Origin: Cenococcum geophilum 1.58
Lineage: Eukaryota; Ascomycota; Dothideomycetes; Gloniales; Gloniaceae
DNA length: 64,000 nucleotides
Assembly: GCA_001692895.1 (NCBI GenBank)
Contig: KV748177.1
Location: 3,820,130 to 3,884,129, forward strand
Direction: 5' to 3'
Below, piece after piece: positions 1 through 10,168 of this stretch. A program made the position numbers and the translations under genes. Numbering within the stretch: the first letter of the stretch is position 1; every line of letters begins with the position of its first letter. The notes under the pieces are model-generated. The model was given only the letters and a program-made list of their open reading frames with translations, searched no databases and was not told the origin of the DNA.

Positions 1-72
1 CTACTCATTTTCCTCAAGCGGTTGGATTTTGAAATAGTGTGTTATTCAGTTCAATAATCCAGCCGGAAAAGC

Positions 73-1320
73 ATGGCACAAGAATACTCCTACGACTACT
101 TCAACGTCACATTTCCGCAAGAATATGTCGCCCAGGTTGAGATAAACCGGCCGGAGAAGCTAAATGCTTTTATTGAAGTGTAAGCTAGGTTTTAGGACAA
201 ACCGAGATCCTGCTGTCTTTTTTAATGAGCATGTCAACATGTTTTCTACTGTCGTTCAAACTTTATTTGATTTGACCGAACCGGTTTTTACGGTCAATGT
301 CAATACTAGAATTTCTTTAGAACAATTCTGAATGTTTTCACCTTCATTATACCTTCAATATCCTGAATTCAGCTTTAGTGCCCTTTCTCAACTATCAAAG
401 TAATCATTCCTACTGTCAATGACAACCTTACCCATTTCCCTTACAATTCTCTCACTATCTCTCTTTAATTCCTCCTTCCGTTCTGTATGATCCTACCTAG
501 ATACCTACGCCACGTCTAATATCCCCCTAGAATGTGGCTCAACATATCGCAAATCTTCCAGTGCCTCTCCCACGACCCCAACGTCCGCGCCATCGTCCTA
601 ACCAGCGCTGGCGACCGCGCCTTCACCGCGGGCCTCGACATCAAAGTAAACCCCCAACCCCTCTCTTCTCCTACTACCACCCACTAACGTACTGGTCTCC
701 AGGCCGCCTCCTCCGGCGGCCTCATCGGCCGCACAGACGCCGACCCCGCCCGCACCGCCAACGCGCTGCGCCGGCACATCCTCGAGTTCCAAGCCTGCAT
801 CAACGCCGTCGAGGCCTGCGAGAAGCCCGTCATCGCAGTCCTGCACGGCATCGCGTACGGGCTTGCCCTCGACCTCTCGCTCGCCTGCGACATCCGCGTC
901 GCCGCCGCCTCCACCAGCTTCTCCGTCAAGGAGGTCGACATCGGGCTCGCGGCCGACATCGGCACGCTGTCGCGGCTGCCGCGCGCGGTTGGCAGCGCCA
1001 GCTGGGCGAAGGATGTGTGTTTGTCGGCGCGCGTGTTCGGTGCTGAGGAGGCGTTGAGGGTGGGGCTTGTGTCGGCGGTGTATGCGAATAAGGGGGAGAC
1101 ATTGGCGGCGGGGACAAAGTTGGCGGGGCTGATTGCGAGTAAGAGCCCTGTGGCAACGATGGGGACGAAGGAGATTTTGAACTACTCGAGGGATAGGCCG
1201 GTGGAGGATGGGTTGAGGTATACGGCGGTTTGGAATGCGGCGATGGTGCAGACGAAGGATGTGAAGGATGCTATGTTGAGTGGACTACAGAAGAGGAAGC
1301 TGACTTTTGAGAAGCTGTGA
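73..1320 (+). CDS. Delta3,5-delta2,4-dienoyl-CoA isomerase (crotonase family)
   Basis: Predicted to shift double bonds in dienoyl-CoA intermediates during beta-oxidation of unsaturated fatty acids, in peroxisome or mitochondrion. Three exons, 73-179, 531-645 and 703-1320, give 279 residues. The 351-nt first intron (donor GTAAGC) is long for this genome; the second (646-702) has a CTAAC branch point. The crotonase fold is clear: an oxyanion-hole segment HGIAYG at residues 122-127, then the family's three acidic positions at D131, E151 (KEVDIG) and D159 (AADIGTLSRLP). The EVD-G-AAD-GTL signature separates ECH1/Dci1-type dienoyl isomerases from plain enoyl-CoA hydratases. The protein ends FEKL, only a weak match to a PTS1 peroxisomal signal. 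The promoter is truncated by the window edge. Convergent with the RACK1 gene. Confidence 0.88.
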
Positions 1321-1600
1321 AGGAGATTATATGAAGATTTATCTTTGTATTGGCTTTGGATTTCAGGTGTAGTTGTATAATGATATATGGTAGCATCAAA
1401 ATAAGTATTGGAGATGGGCTTGGATTGGATTGAATGATTTTTCATTTGCTTTGAGCACCGCCGAAGTGCTATACCCGCAACATTGCTAGGCCACATGAAA
1501 ACCCGAACGGCTGCCTACCTATTCATTCCCCCCGTGGCACATAAGCAGATTTAGACCCCATCATTCCCTCGCCTTACCCATCCTCCTTTCATCAACCCAC

Positions 1601-2892
1601 CTACGCCCTCGCCATCACGCCCCAGCAGCGGATACGGCTATCAGTGTAGCCAGCGAACAGCGTCTGGCCATCAGCGCTCCAAGCCAAGCTAACACACTCC
1701 GGCTCCCGGCTCTTCTTGCCAACCTCCATATAATCGGGCTTCAGCTCATCGACCTTGCTCTTCTTCTCGAGATCGAAGATAATGATGCTGGAGGCGGTGG
1801 CGGCGCACAGCCAGTAGCGGTTAGGAGAGAAGACAAGGGCATGGATCTCGTCGCCAGCGGTGAGGGAGTACAGGTGCTTCGACTCGTTGAGGTCCCAAAG
1901 CATAGTGGTGCCGTCCTTGCCACCTGACGCGCAGAGGGAGCCATCAGGCGAGATAGTCACGGTGTTAATGTAGCCGGTGTGGCCGATGTGGTCGGTTTGG
2001 ATGCGGCACGAGGCGAGCTCCCAGACCTGTTTATTTACGTTAGCTTCTGCGTGGCGCAACTTAAAGTAAGATGAAAATATTTAGAAGCATGTTGTATCAG
2101 TGCGCCGGTGATTGTTTGTCTCATAGCCAAAAGGCTCTGAAGTAGCAAATACTTTAAAATGTGCTAGCATCATGTGGATGTTTTTGGAAATTTCTCCTGT
2201 TCCAATTGGGGTGCGAAAATTTGTACCCACCTTGACCATCTTATCCCAACCAGCGCTGACGATGACTGGGTTCTGTGGGTTCGGGCTGAACCTCACGCAC
2301 GACACCCACTCAGTATGGCCCTTGTCAGTGATGGTGAACTTGCAGTCTCCTAGAGTGTTCCATAGCTTGATGGTTCGGTCGCGGGAGCCAGAGACAATTT
2401 GACGGTTATCGGCGGAGAAGGAAACGGACAGGACATCGTTGGTGTGGCCAACGAATCTCCTCGTAGTATTACCAGTCGACAGTTCCCAAAGACGGAGGGT
2501 CTTGTCCCAGGAGGATGAGAGAGCGTATGCACCGTCGGAGGAAATAACCTTTAAAAACACATCTAAATCAGTCCATTGTCCTAAATCTTGCCCACATCTC
2601 CCAATTCACCCTATAATCCGATTACATACACAGTCGGAGACGATGTGCGAGTGGCCGTGAAGGCTTCGCTTGGGGTAACCGTAGGAAGTATCGTCGCGGG
2701 TCAAATTCCAGATAATGAGACTCTTATCTCGGCTTCCCGACAGGAGCATGTTTGGGCTGACTGCCAATTAATCCACTGTTACGCTGCCATATTGTTTTGC
2801 TGTTCAACGTACTTTTCGAGAGAGGTTGCGAGGGAGGTCACCCATCCGGTGTGGCCCTCAAGGGTGCCTCTGAGAACCAACTGCTCAGCCAT
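1601..2892 (-). CDS. cpc2: RACK1/Gbeta-like ribosomal scaffold protein Cpc2
   Basis: Seven-bladed WD40 protein of the 40S ribosomal subunit near the mRNA exit, linking translation to signalling. Fungal orthologues are Neurospora cpc-2 and yeast Asc1. Four exons on the minus strand, 2892-2813, 2756-2630, 2548-2231 and 2026-1601, close in frame to 316 residues, the usual RACK1 length. The start is [14 protein letters not shown], identical in kind to other RACK1 N-termini. Repeats end in [43 protein letters not shown] and [13 protein letters not shown], and the protein closes with RCWGVMARA. Introns are 56, 81 and 204 nt; the last and longest carries a box C/D snoRNA. Convergent with the isomerase gene, with about 280 bp between stop codons. 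Confidence 0.95.
2092..2178 (-). ncRNA. snR24: U24 box C/D snoRNA in the third intron of cpc2
   Basis: The 204-nt intron (2230-2027) holds a box C/D layout on the coding strand: box C ATGATGC (2173-2167, one mismatch to RUGAUGA), a D'-like CTTCAG (about 2142-2137), box C' TATGAGA (2125-2119) and box D CTGA (2100-2097). Just before D' lies ATTTGCTACTTCAGA, which from memory is the same 15 bases as in yeast snR24 (U24) and also starts human U24. It should pair with large-subunit rRNA to guide 2'-O-methylation. Yeast snR24 also sits in the intron of ASC1, the RACK1 gene, so host and guest both match. The second guide before box D (CACCGGCGCA) is less like yeast. Ends are approximate because the terminal stem is weak. 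Confidence 0.86.
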
Positions 2893-3726
2893 GATTGAAG
2901 CAATGCTGCCTCAAGCTGTTGATGGGAAGTTAGAGGGCACTCGTTGTAGGTTAGTCGGTAGATATGCTGGTTCGCACAAGAAGTTCGCGATGCGTGAACT
3001 TTCGCCGATTGTGCGCGCTAGCCTATATCAAGGAGACTAAGCGAGAATCCATAACTTCGACGTGAAAGCCTTCCCAACTGAAGGCTAAGATTCTGTTGAG
3101 TACCAACGGCAACTTCCGGGGAGACAAACGATTTATTTCGCAGGCTTCTTTATATAAGAGGGGAATCATCACAATCCATTACACTCTTCTTGTTGGGGAT
3201 CTCGTTCTGTAAACCGTATCTTTGCTAAATCCTTTCAATCCAACAAATATTGATCTTATTGGCCTATTAGCAGAGACTCTTTTCATATTGAACAAACAAT
3301 AGAGAAGACAAAACCTTTGACAAGGCCAGACAGAAAGCACCCTACTTCCTGACCCTCAAGCTATCGCTAACAACCGGAATTGACAGGAGGGTGTACATTC
3401 CACACATCAGCCTTCTAGGCGATATTAAGCATAGTACGAGGGCTAAATGGGAAAGGATCTTGGCGGATGAATTGAAAGGGGCGCATCATGAAAGTGGACT
3501 TAGATGCTTTAAAGGCTCTTTAGCTACTCAAAGGAGACCAGCGTTCATCATTTCACGGCCACTCTATCGTTCCTTTAAATTCTTGGTTGATTAAATCCAC
3601 GTAGATTTACTCCTCATTTCAGTATCCTTACAAGAAGCCTCATCTTATACACTCTCTAGCCGTAACTTACCAGCACCTAAAGGACACTTCATTAACCCAC
3701 TGTAACGTGTTCCGCCACTCCTCAGG
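2893..3726. other. Intergenic region upstream of cpc2
   Basis: Holds the cpc2 promoter and probably a long 5' leader (leaders of RACK1 genes in moulds are often long). I see no convincing coding region, RNA gene or repeat. A short open stretch around 3391-3594 has no recognisable protein character. Confidence 0.5.
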
Positions 3727-4070
3727 CCACCCCAGTCCTTGGGCCACCCTCTAAATGTATGTAAAACCAGCATTTCCAACCCCCAGCAATTCCAACAACC
3801 ACTTATTATTTTTGCTTGTGGTTAATAATAACAAGGTTTTACAACATTTTAATATTCTTTTTTTTTTAATTATAGACCCTTAGCTTGAAGAGAAGATATT
3901 TAAGTAGAGATTCTAGGCCGTGATATAGTGCCAAATGCTCGTTTATACATAACGATAAACCAGTACGGCATATAAACTATATGACGGTATCTCGTAGGCA
4001 TAGATTCCGAAACTCTTAAATCTCAAGCGATTTTATTAAGTGGTTGAGGGTGACCCAAGGACTGGGATGG
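3727..4070. mobile_element. MITE-like element with 25-bp terminal inverted repeats
   Basis: The 25 bases at 3727-3751 (core CAGTCCTTGGGCCACCCTC) match the reverse complement of 4046-4070 (core GAGGGTGACCCAAGGACTG) at 23 positions, both differences being transitions. About 294 bp of AT-richer non-coding DNA lies between, including a run of T at 3857-3868. The size and lack of coding potential suggest a non-autonomous DNA transposon. The GGGYCACCC-type ends recall fungal pogo/Fot relatives, but no clean TA or other target duplication is visible, so the superfamily is unproven. It lies in the promoter interval between cpc2 and the U1-C gene, ending about 140 bp before the U1-C start. Confidence 0.6.
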
Positions 4071-4208
4071 GACACGATAGCAGCGCTCGTCGGCTGACTA
4101 ATTGTGTAATGTAAATTTCTCATCGCGACCTCGGAAATATCCCTCTAAGCTGTAGGCCAACAACCACAAATTATCCATTCGGTAATCTTTTTGAACTGCT
4201 TTTCAAAC

Positions 4209-5166
4209 ATGCCAAAATATAAGTGTCCCACTCCCAAAATATTTGTGTGTCTTGACTGACTTGCTCTGTACTCTTTTGTAGGCCTTCATTTCTATTCAAA
4301 CCCCGAATCCTAAGCAGAACGGCTGACAGACTAATTCAAGGCGACTATTGTGATGTATACCTCACCCATGACTCAATGAGTGTGCGAAAAGCGCATAATA
4401 GTGGAAGGAATCATTTGCGAAATGTAGTCGATTACTACCAGCGTGCGCATACCTGTTTCTCGTACTTTAGGAATTCAGAGTGGAAGCTGATGGACATGAT
4501 AGAAATTGGCCACGAAAAGGCCCAAAGTGTCATTGATTCTATTACGTCCTCATATGCCGCTGAAGGCCAACAGAGTCAGAATCCGATGCTACAAGGGCCG
4601 CCGATGGGAGGACCTGGTGGATTTGGGGCACCTCCGCCTTTTGGCTTTCCCGGTATTGTGCGATTCATGCTTAGATACAGGCTTGATCAGAAGGAAAAAA
4701 ATTGATGTGTATTGCGCTATAGGAATTCCGGGGATGCCACCACCGCCTTTTATGCCTCCCGGACCAGGAGGACGTGAGTTTGGCCATTTCATTCGTAGAT
4801 TTCTCTTCCTTCTCCCTTCCCATCCCTCAGCCTAGGCTAATACATATTCCAGCCCCAAACCGTAACATGCCTAATATGCCCAATATGCCACCTAACATGC
4901 CGTTCCCGCCGCCAAACATGGCTGGGGGACCAGGCAACATGCCATTCCCGCCGTTTCCTCCAAATGGCGCTGGCTCTCCTCCTCAAGGAATGCCGTTCCC
5001 ACCGCCTGGCAGCATGCCGCCAATGCCGGGCATGCCACCGCCAAATTTCTCGTTTCCACCGAATATGGGAGGGCCTGGAGGGCCGAATATGGGCCCACCA
5101 GGAGGATTCCCTCCACCAGGAATGGGAGGTCCTCCAGGAAGTCAGGGTGGACCACCTGGGCAGTAA
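4209..5166 (+). CDS. YHC1: U1 small nuclear ribonucleoprotein C (U1-C)
   Basis: U1 snRNP subunit that stabilises pairing of U1 RNA with 5' splice sites. Five exons, 4209-4224, 4341-4442, 4503-4652, 4723-4773 and 4853-5166, sum to 633 nt (210 residues). The N-terminal U1-type zinc finger is complete: [17 protein letters not shown], then [12 protein letters not shown], with C6, C9, H24 and H30 at exactly the family spacing. The C6 codon is split by intron 1. [18 protein letters not shown] helix follows, then a long Pro/Gly/Met-rich tail (PPNMPFPPP repeats) typical of fungal U1-C. The first exon is only 16 nt and its donor, GTCCCA, is a poor match to GTAAGT; no other donor gives the family sequence in frame. 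Other donors are GTGCGC, GTATTG and GTGAGT. Confidence 0.9.
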
Positions 5167-5352
5167 TCGTGTGTAAATTGTATTGGGCAATGGATTGAAG
5201 TAGTCCTGGGCAGACAGGGACGTTCTGTGTATAAAAGAAAGGGAGTTGAAGGCGTTACGAATCACTGGTATCAGGTTTCAACCTAGGAGGTTTTTCTGTA
5301 GGTAGCAAGTATCCTTCAAAACATGCCTCGAGCTTATCGGCTACAGGGCACT

Positions 5353-6291
5353 TCAAACTTTTAAATTTTCCCGCGCCCAGGTCTCCACATCTGTTACCTG
5401 CATCCCCAGTGTCCGATTTACTGTTCCCTTCTCATCCCAGCTGACCCCATTACCCTCTGCGAAAACCACCCGATACTTTTTAACCAGATTTTCTGGATCT
5501 TTCTTCAACTCCTCTCTTAAGTGGTCCACGCTCCATAGTTCCCTCCGAACCTTCTTCCCAAACACAATCTCAACCACCTTCGCCAGGCGCGCGTAACTAA
5601 TTGTTTCCCCTGCCATATACACAATCTTATTCTTCGTCTCAAGCTCGGATTCCGATGCACACACGATCCGCGCTGCGATCGACCCGATATCCTCCACTGT
5701 AGACACGGTAACACGATTCTCCCAACTCCCCAGCGCACGCACCACAACGTCCTCCCCCTCCGGCTCCACAACTCCCCAATACGGCTCAAACAAAAAGCTC
5801 ATGAATATCCCCGTCGATACAATCGTCCAGTTCATCCCCGAATAAGCCGACTGTGCCCGCAGCAGGTTCCGGATATTCAGCTGTTCCCCGAACAATTCCA
5901 TCGTCCCGCTCGCGTCGCCCGTGATGTCGTAGTCGACGCCCCATTGCCAGGGGAAAAAGCTGATCGCTTGCTTTCCGTCTGCGACACGTTGCTTCCCGGC
6001 TGCGAGGGCGGCCTCGGCGATTTTCATCTGCGAACCGGTGGGCATGCCAAAACCTGAGCAGCCAATTATGATATCGAATGGTGCGAAGGCTGTAGCTAGC
6101 TCTTGGATGGTGAGGTCTGTGAGACCTAAAGCAATGAATGAAGTTTTCTCAGACTCGAGAGAGGCATAGCGGGAAGGGTCGCGGACCGCAACCGTGATTT
6201 TGATATTGGGATATGCAGAGAGAGGTGTGAGAATAGCGGACCCGAGTTCGCCGGCACCTAGAAGAAGGGTTGATTGAGTGGATTTTGTCAT
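5353..6291 (-). CDS. NmrA-like / isoflavone-reductase-like NAD(P)-binding protein
   Basis: Single-exon gene, 312 residues. An N-terminal Rossmann fold begins STLLLGAGELGSAILTPL (G-x-G-x-x-G near residues 12-17), followed by a basic VAVRDPSRY after beta-2 that favours NADP(H). This is the layout of atypical short-chain dehydrogenases of the NmrA / isoflavone reductase / PCBER group. A C-terminal substrate lobe with WTIVSTGIFMSFLFEP and a VEDIGSIAARIV segment also fits. Members are either redox-sensing regulators or small-molecule reductases; nothing here decides which, and the substrate is unknown. Tail-to-tail with the U1-C gene, stop codons about 190 bp apart. Confidence 0.8.
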   Translation of the reverse strand: MTKSTQSTLLLGAGELGSAILTPLSAYPNIKITVAVRDPSRYASLESEKTSFIALGLTDLTIQELATAFAPFDIIIGCSGFGMPTGSQMKIAEAALAAGKQRVADGKQAISFFPWQWGVDYDITGDASGTMELFGEQLNIRNLLRAQSAYSGMNWTIVSTGIFMSFLFEPYWGVVEPEGEDVVVRALGSWENRVTVSTVEDIGSIAARIVCASESELETKNKIVYMAGETISYARLAKVVEIVFGKKVRRELWSVDHLREELKKDPENLVKKYRVVFAEGNGVSWDEKGTVNRTLGMQVTDVETWARENLKV

Positions 6292-6809
6292 TGCGGTCTC
6301 GTTACCTCAATTAGGTAGATACTGAATGAATTAGATATTTCAAATTGATTTCATAACGCTTCCTTTTGTAGCGTTTATGTTTGTGCTTAAGTCGGATTTA
6401 AGCAACATGAGGTCGGAATTTAGGGCTGATTAATCAATTTGGGACGATTTCCTAAGCTTTGCTGATCGATTTGGAGACATGGGACGTAATCAAAACTATC
6501 GCCCGTATTCAAAGGCCTAATTACAGCAGTCGCACGCTGGTGATGTGACATGAAGCAAGATGATATCTATCGACGTGCAGTGCTCAATGGCACTCAACAT
6601 CAGAGAGGAAAGGCAGATTGCCCTATTAAAACTTGGTAGCGTAATAGCCACGCTGTAGGGTGTGAGAACACCAAGAAGATGATACCAAGAAGCTTGGCCT
6701 AGTCGCCTTCAAGCTACGGCCGTTCAACGCTTCGACTCCTTTCCGTAGGCTAAACCCAAGAAGAAATGAAACAAGAAAATTGTCTAGCTTTTCCCTACCC
6801 ATCCCTATC
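6292..6809. other. Intergenic region
   Basis: Contains the NmrA-like promoter and the 3' end of the calponin-homology gene. No gene, RNA or repeat was recognised. Confidence 0.5.
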
Positions 6810-8899
6810 TCATGGCCTTGGCCTCGGCCCAATGATCTGCCGTCGTCCTCCGAATCCAATGCCTGTGCCCACCTTATTCTGTGAATCGCCGCCAATATAC
6901 CCATACTGGTTGATATCCCAACTTTGGCCTTCTCCTACACCCTCATTCGGATCTCGTGGCGCATTCTGGGATGCCCGTTGAGATTCTTCCCATTCACGCT
7001 GGCGTTCTCGCTCCCGCTCCATCTCGCGCTCGAGGAGTGACTTCGAAGCCCAACCACCAGCCTTGGTTTTCTGCTGTGAGGCAGTGCGCCGAGCATCTTC
7101 TGCTGCACGTTCGGAAGTTGAGGTAAGCCCCATCTCGGATGGAAAATGGGTAGCGGGTTTGGGGGTTACAGGCGGAGTGTTGGATGCGAGGAAGCGGGCA
7201 GTGCGGTTAGGGAGCAATGTGGATTTGGTACTTGTATAGTTAGAAGGGTCTGGGAGTGGTCGTGCAGATGGCTCAGGGAGGGGACGGGTTGGAAGAGAGG
7301 GTGGCGCTGCGGTGGCGGGGTCAGGGAGAGGACGCGGAGAGATGGTGGGCTTGGTTTGGTTGTCTGTCCATTGTTGGCGGAGGTACTCGCGCTCATCGCC
7401 TGCCCAAGAGACATCGCTGTCTTTTGGCGACGGGTTACGAGGTGGTGGTTGAGGACGGCTTCGAGATGTTGAGCGCGCTTTACGCTGTGCCCGACGCTCG
7501 TCGTCTCGAAGACGGTCTTCGCGCTCAAGCTGATATTGGCGCTCACGTTCTTTGGCTTCTTCGAGCTGGCGTTCGAGTTCCCGGACGCGCTCACGCTCCG
7601 CATTCCGTTCAGGGTCATTCTGACTGTTTCGCCGGCTTCTTGGCTTGCCAGCCTGCTCTGCCTGGTACTGGCTTAAGAATTGCCCCTTTAACCTTGCGTC
7701 GCTTAGGCCCCGTTTTCGTTGCGTCTCTTTTTCGATACGTTCTTGGGCTTCTTTCTCTTCTTTTAACCTCCGTTCCTCATCTTGCTTCCACCGCCTCTCT
7801 TGTTCTTCCCAATCCCGCTTCTGTTTCTCCACTCGTCGTTTTTCTTCCTCCCGCTGTCTCCGCGTCTCCTCTTCCCACATCTGCTCTTCCTCAATACGAG
7901 CGCGCTCTTCTTCAGCCTCTCGCTCTGTCCGGCGTTTGTTCTCCGCTTCTTCTGCTAGCAGACGCAGACGTTCATCCTCAGTCTCTTGTTCTCTCCTCTT
8001 CCTCTCTTTCTCCGCTAGACTGGGCACATGNGGCGCCGCAGTTGTAATCTGACGTCTCGCTCCGAATGCAATACCTTGATTGCCCTGACTAGCACCTCCC
8101 ATATATCCATACTGGTGTATGTTCCAAGCTGGCGCAGTGATACCCTCATCGCTTCTCTTACTCCAGCTGCTAACTGGTCCTTGAGGGGATTTCGATCCAC
8201 CATCAGTAGCTTTTGATGATGCCGAACCTCCGGTAAGCGCGGGGCTCAGAGTTCTCTCAGCAGGTGGCGGTCGTGATAGCGGATTGAACGTTGAAGAGCC
8301 ACTACTACGGCTCGCTGTGCTAACACCTCTGCTACGGCTATATCCGCTAGAGCTGAGCCCTCCATTGGTAGTATTTGCTGGACCCGTAGTTGTAGGACTC
8401 AACGCACCGGTGCGCTTAGGGCCGATTGTTGTTGGAAATTTCGAGGGGTTAACGGAATTTGCTACTCTGCTAAATGCACCAAGACACTGTAAAACTTGGG
8501 CTGGGTCTTTTGATTCATATAAGTCGACAGTGAGGAATCGGTCGTGGGCCGGGAGGTTCAGTGGAGGCAGTTCACAAGCCCGGAGAAAGTGGGAAATATT
8601 CTCCATCTGTATAAAGGGCATTGGAGATTTCTTAAACTTTACACCTGGAGAAGGGACAGCAAGGTTGGCAAGCCTAGGTAGCTCTGATTAGACACTTGCA
8701 TTTTCCAGAGGAATATGAGGAGATATACGTACCTGCACAGCACTGTCCCATCCTTAAGCGCATCCAATAAATCTCTAGTAGGCAGCCTCTCCCCAAGAGT
8801 GTCCTCGATCCAAGCTCTTGCCTCATTCGCAGCCTGCGGAGTGTACCGAGACATGCGTAATTTTCTCATATCTTGATCTAACGACGATACAGACGCCAT
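6810..8899 (-). CDS. Calponin-homology (transgelin-like) actin-binding protein with long coiled coil
   Basis: Two exons, 8899-8733 and 8673-6810, with a 59-nt intron, give 676 residues. The start is the ATG at 8899. Residues about 12 to 125 form a single CH domain of the transgelin/Scp1 type: ARAWIEDTLGERLP, LLDALKDGTVLCRLANL, then FIQMENISHFLRACELP and the DLYESKDPAQVLQCL end segment. A Ser/Pro-rich linker follows, then a very charged Glu/Arg coiled coil (about 275-470). A short motif occurs twice: WNIHQYGYMGGASQG (QYGY 243-246), before the coiled coil, and WDINQYGYIGGDSQN (QYGY 645-648), at the C-terminus; each is followed by a Gly-rich FG-RRQI block. The motif loosely resembles a calponin repeat. 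Likely cortical actin bundling or tethering. One ambiguous base (8032) leaves one residue unknown. Confidence 0.85.
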
Positions 8900-9237
8900 C
8901 GTGGTGGACACTTCTTTGTGAATGCGGAAGTGCGGCTTTCTGGGAGTCGAGCTTGAGCACGGGGGAGAAAAATCTCAGGCAGACAGCGGAGTTTGAAGAG
9001 AGTGCAGTATGGAGTGCATAGGTGTGTGCCAAATAGTGGCAACTTAGGTATAGGTGTACGTATTGTCTTACGCTGGGCTCGTTGCAGGAACAAGCTGCGG
9101 GCTATGGCGGGGAGGCGGAGGAATGTAAGGAATGGCGGTGCAGTGCGCCATCCCTAGCCACAAACGTCGTCATTTCTTCGTCGCGTTCCATTGCGAGAAA
9201 TGAGAAAACTGATGCTCGACATTGCAGCAATACAACA
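8900..9237. promoter_or_regulatory. Shared bidirectional promoter
   Basis: The 338 bp between the divergent starts of the calponin-homology gene (minus) and NDUFAF2 (plus) must hold both promoters and both 5' leaders. I see no clear TATA box and no other gene. Confidence 0.5.
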
Positions 9238-10168
9238 ATGCCCTCGCCACCAGGTTCAATACGAAGGGTATGGTACAAATGGAAGATGCTAAGGCTCCCG
9301 TGGAGGAAGAGGTGGTTAATAGGTCAGTGAGACTTTTCGTAGGGCAATCCTCATGAAATCGGCATGTCATTTCGGGATAAATATAACCGCCTTACAGTTC
9401 TTTATGCCCGTGCATGAGCTCCTCTATTCTGGATACATCAATGCTATTCTGCATACTTGTTCCAATACGTTGTTTTGGGGTCAGGCTGTAACTGAACAAT
9501 CTTGTTCTTGCCAATTCTTTCAGTACTCAACCTCTAACTTACCAAAGCAGGCTTTGATCTATCGGGAAATACATTTTGGGAGTTCAAAGATGCTATGAAC
9601 TCCAATCGTCTTCGCCGCATAGCAAAATATAGCCGTCGAACACATTATGGAGATGTAAACGTTTCCCGTACGTACCGCTCCTCGATTAAACACCTAGCGA
9701 GCCGACCTCCAGAAGCATATACTATACACCGAGAAGAGGAGGAGCTGACATACTGCTTTAACAGCTCAGTGGATGCAATGGCTCCGTCATACGCGATTCG
9801 ACCCTCCGTCCCTTGTCGAACAACAAGCTGATCAAATAAGACAAGAGCGAATGAAGATCTTAGCTGCAGTCGCAGACGAGCGATGGGCATCCAAGCCTTC
9901 TGTTCTCGACCCTCCTGAAAAACAACAGCCTATACAAATGCTCACCTCTCGAGACCCGGCAGGGAGCGTTGGACAGACGGCGCCGATATCTAGCAAGGGC
10001 GCGCCAAGTAACGTGAGCGGCCAGGCAGATATTGATAATACAATTAAAGGCAAACAGACCGGAAAGGACATCAAAGAATCACCATGGAAGAAGACTCCAA
10101 GAGGCGGACCGAGCGAAGACTGGCAGCCAGAATCATGGACACCTGCTCCTACGCAGAAAAGAGCTTGA
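9238..10168 (+). CDS. NDUFAF2: Mitochondrial complex I assembly factor NDUFAF2 (B17.2-like, NDUFA12 family)
   Basis: Assembly chaperone that occupies the NDUFA12 site on the complex I peripheral arm. Exons 9238-9322, 9551-9667 and 9765-10168 sum to 606 nt (201 residues). Introns are 228 and 97 nt with donors GTCAGT and GTACGT. Across the joins the protein reads RWLIGFDLSGNTFWEF, RLRRIAKYSRRTHYGDVNVS and PQWMQWLRHTRFDPPS: the GxDxxGNxYxE, RRxVxY and PxEWxxWLxxxRxxPP landmarks of the NDUFA12/NDUFAF2 family. The long Lys/Ser-rich tail ending in PESWTPAP resembles the tail of NDUFAF2 rather than the shorter NDUFA12 subunit. The basic N-terminus could act as a mitochondrial signal. Head-to-head with the calponin-homology gene. 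Confidence 0.88.

Noticed and set aside
7256-8047. Long plus-strand frame of 263 codons
   Set aside because: Shadow of the charged coiled-coil region of the calponin-homology gene on the minus strand.
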